Of a DNA stretch of 7,743 bases, positions 6,349-7,743 are shown piece by piece. Source of the stretch: UBA8828 sp046315175 (lineage in GTDB: Bacteria; Verrucomicrobiota; Verrucomicrobiia; Opitutales; UBA953); the NCBI GenBank assembly GCA_046315175.1, contig JBKDBK010000038.1, forward strand, positions 1-7,743, read 5' to 3'. The notes beneath the pieces were generated by a model. It did not search any database. It was not told where the DNA came from and saw nothing but the letters and a program-made list of their open reading frames with translations. A program made the position numbers and the translations under genes. Within the stretch, counting starts at the first letter, position 1; the number at the start of each line of letters is the position of its first letter.

Positions 6349-7317
6349 TCAGGCGAACGCCTGCCAGACCTCGGCCGACCGCCTCGCCGGGCTGGTCTCG
6401 CCGTTGACCAGGACAAAGCCGCCGTTCCAGCGCGCGCAAGGCAGGGTGACTCTCCCGACCGGAGCCTCGCCCGACTCCGCCCAGGCGTCGAACTGCGTGT
6501 CGTACGTGAGGATGCCCTTGCCGAAGCCGGGATGGTTGGCCGGCTCCTGCTTGCCGCTTGCGGAACCGTCATCCCCGCCGATCAGGGCGACGATGGGCCC
6601 GACAACGGGGCAGGGGGTCGCCGCCGCGGCGACGGGCCGGGGAAGGTCCGCGATGCGCCGCCATTCCTTGCCGAGACGGAAGGCGTGGCAGTCCGCGAGA
6701 TGCTCGCGCTCCGTGCCCTTGGCGCCCGGCTTGAGGGAGACGCCGCCAAACAGGAAGAAGGTGTCCTTGGTTCCCGCCGCCTGCGCCAGCAGCCGTCCGG
6801 AGCCGCCCCAGAGCGGGAGCTCCTTCCAGCCGGCGCTGAGGTTGGCGAGGTCGATCGCGTAGGCGGCGGACGAGGCCGCGGTGGCGTCGGGGCGCTCCGT
6901 GCCCCCGGCCACGATCACCTTGCTGCCCACCAGCGCGCCCGCCGCATAGGCCAAGGGGCGCGGCAGCTCGGGGAAACTGTCCGTCCGCACCGAGCCGTCC
7001 TCGGCCACCGACAGGATGAAGCAGTCCGCGTAATGGCGGAGCGCGTCCGCGCCGCCGATGCAAAGCAGTCCCTGCCGGATGCCGACCGACACCCCGTAGG
7101 CGAGCGGCCTGGCCAGCTTGCCCGCCTCCTTCCACTTCCTCGCCTTGGGCTTCAGCGTCCACACCGTGTCGTGCCACGCCTTGGCGCCGCCTTCCCAGAA
7201 GGGCTTGTCCGGGAAGTTCGATCCGCCAGCCGCGATCAGGATTTCCCCGTGGGCGCCGGCAAAGGCTCCGCCCACGCCGGGGGCGTTTGGTGTGTCGGGC
7301 AACTGGGTCCAGCGCAT
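6349..7317 (-). CDS. nanM: Kelch-repeat N-acetylneuraminate mutarotase (NanM-like, cyclically permuted subtype)
   Basis: The 322-residue protein is a six-bladed kelch propeller. Gly-Gly turns lie at about 31, 88, 138, 191 and 247, and a degenerate sixth (NGE) lies near 305. NanM accelerates interconversion of the alpha anomer, released by sialidase, and the beta anomer of sialic acid. The N-terminal segment (GVGGAFAG, then AAGGSNFPDKPFWEGG, then PLAYGVSV and IGG) resembles the C-terminal blades of E. coli NanM. Residues from about 115 on (ELPRPLAYAAGALVGSKVIVAGG) resemble its N-terminal blades. That order is the hallmark of the cyclically permuted mutarotase family (TIGR03548). Unlike the periplasmic E. 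coli enzyme, no signal peptide is present, so it should act in the cytoplasm. It is the first gene of the minus-strand series and divergent from rpmB. The ATG at 7317 lacks a Shine-Dalgarno sequence; I see no better start. Confidence 0.87.
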   Translation of the reverse strand: MRWTQLPDTPNAPGVGGAFAGAHGEILIAAGGSNFPDKPFWEGGAKAWHDTVWTLKPKARKWKEAGKLARPLAYGVSVGIRQGLLCIGGADALRHYADCFILSVAEDGSVRTDSFPELPRPLAYAAGALVGSKVIVAGGTERPDATAASSAAYAIDLANLSAGWKELPLWGGSGRLLAQAAGTKDTFFLFGGVSLKPGAKGTEREHLADCHAFRLGKEWRRIADLPRPVAAAATPCPVVGPIVALIGGDDGSASGKQEPANHPGFGKGILTYDTQFDAWAESGEAPVGRVTLPCARWNGGFVLVNGETSPARRSAEVWQAFA

Positions 7318-7340
7318 GAGGGAAGGTTCACAAAACCCCC

Positions 7341-7374
7341 GCTGGGCAGGCTGTCCAGCGCCGAAAGCGGCGCT
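7341..7374. promoter_or_regulatory. Two overlapping, mutually exclusive hairpins in the nanM-rpmB divergent spacer
   Basis: GCTGGGCA and TGTCCAGC can pair across a GGC loop (7341-7359; eight pairs with one G-U). AGCGCCG and CGGCGCT pair perfectly across AAAG (7357-7374). They share bases 7357-7359, so only one can form fully at a time. The 145-bp spacer (7318-7462) must contain promoters for both nanM and rpmB. A TTGCCA (7410-7415) could be a -35 element for rpmB, but no matching -10 is evident. A regulatory role is speculative. Confidence 0.3.
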
Positions 7375-7462
7375 TCAGCGCGGTCTCGGCCCGCCCTCCC
7401 GTTTTCCCCTTGCCAAGACTCCCGCGCCCTGCTCATTCGAACCTTCCAAACCAAGGTCAGCC

Positions 7463-7693
7463 ATGTCCCGCATCTGCGTCATCACCGGCAAGCGCCCCAC
7501 CAAGGGCCGCCGCATCATCCACAAGGGTCAGTCCAAGAAGAGCGGCGGCATCGGCCTCCAGCTCGTCAAGCAGACCAAGCGCACCTTCAAGCCCAACCTC
7601 CAGCGCATCCGGATCAAGCTCCCCTCCGGCCAGATCAAGCGCCAGTGGGTCTCGGTCAAGGCCATCAAGGCCGGCCTGGTCGAGAAGGCCTAA
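7463..7693 (+). CDS. rpmB: 50S ribosomal protein L28 (bL28)
   Basis: The 76-residue basic protein starts with MSRICVITGKRPTKG, the conserved L28 N-terminus, and continues with a TKRTFKPNLQ core and a basic C-terminus. It is part of the large ribosomal subunit. Only one Cys (Cys5) is present, so this is the zinc-free form. The insert between the ITGKRP motif and the core (GQSKKSGGIGLQLV) recalls the longer L28 of chlamydiae and verrucomicrobia and is one reason for placing the organism in the PVC group. The ATG has an AAGG (7453-7456) six bases upstream. The gene appears monocistronic: it is divergent from nanM and followed at once by a strong terminator. It has no functional link to the sialic acid genes. 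Confidence 0.95.
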   Translation: MSRICVITGKRPTKGRRIIHKGQSKKSGGIGLQLVKQTKRTFKPNLQRIRIKLPSGQIKRQWVSVKAIKAGLVEKA

Positions 7694-7714
7694 TTCCCCT
7701 TCCGCTCGCGATCC

Positions 7715-7737
7715 AACCCGCTCCGGCGGGTTTTTTT
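7715..7737 (+). terminator. Rho-independent terminator of rpmB
   Basis: AACCCGC (7715-7721), loop TCCG and GCGGGTT (7726-7732) form a perfect 7-bp stem that runs into five further T residues, 22 bases past the rpmB stop. This is the only classical intrinsic terminator I can see in the window. Confidence 0.92.
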
Positions 7738-7743
7738 GCGCCC

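Noticed and set aside
7410..7438. sigma70 promoter for rpmB (TTGCCA with a 17-bp spacer)
   Set aside because: The -35 is plausible, but the bases at the -10 position (TCATTC) do not match the consensus.
1..7743. Mobile element, prophage or toxin-antitoxin genes
   Set aside because: No transposase, integrase, terminal inverted repeats or tRNA-linked attachment site is visible; all coding regions are metabolic or ribosomal.

Overview
The window is about 7.7 kb of GC-rich bacterial DNA and holds a sialic acid (N-acetylneuraminate) foraging locus next to a ribosomal protein gene. The organism is most likely a member of the PVC group, probably Verrucomicrobiota and possibly Opitutales. This is inferred from the high GC at third codon positions, the chlamydia/verrucomicrobia-like central insert in the L28 protein, the cyclically permuted mutarotase, and the weak use of Shine-Dalgarno sites. 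No rRNA or other direct taxonomic marker is present.

Layout. Bases 1-147 (+) are the last 48 codons of an N-acylglucosamine 2-epimerase. A 268-bp convergent spacer (148-415) follows; it carries two hairpins, each behind the same 13-bp repeat, and then a pyrimidine-rich tract with 9-nt-period repeats. Six genes then lie on the minus strand. Read in their own direction from 7317 down to 416 they are: kelch mutarotase (NanM type), MFS transporter, N-acetylneuraminate lyase (nanA), SGNH/GDSL esterase, sialidase (nanH), and sialate O-acetylesterase. The spacing from transporter to esterase is tight (14 bp, then 1 bp), 48 bp separates esterase from sialidase, and 217 bp separates sialidase from acetylesterase. 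The last gene may therefore be expressed partly on its own. Divergently from nanM lies rpmB (7463-7693, +), which ends in a clear intrinsic terminator.

How the genes work together. The exported sialidase (probably a lipoprotein) releases terminal sialic acids from glycans. Two exported esterases of unrelated families can remove O-acetyl groups that would block the sialidase or the lyase. The MFS protein imports free sialic acid, the mutarotase speeds alpha/beta anomer exchange, and NanA cleaves the sugar to ManNAc plus pyruvate. The epimerase then converts ManNAc to GlcNAc without prior phosphorylation, as in the Bacteroides nanLET route. No ManNAc kinase (nanK), ManNAc-6-P epimerase of the enterobacterial type, nanR regulator, or SusC/SusD-type outer-membrane pair is inside the window.

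The metabolic pathway is known biology. The less usual elements are the circularly permuted NanM without an export signal, the pairing of two esterase families, and the hairpin and 9-nt repeat elements in the non-coding spacers.
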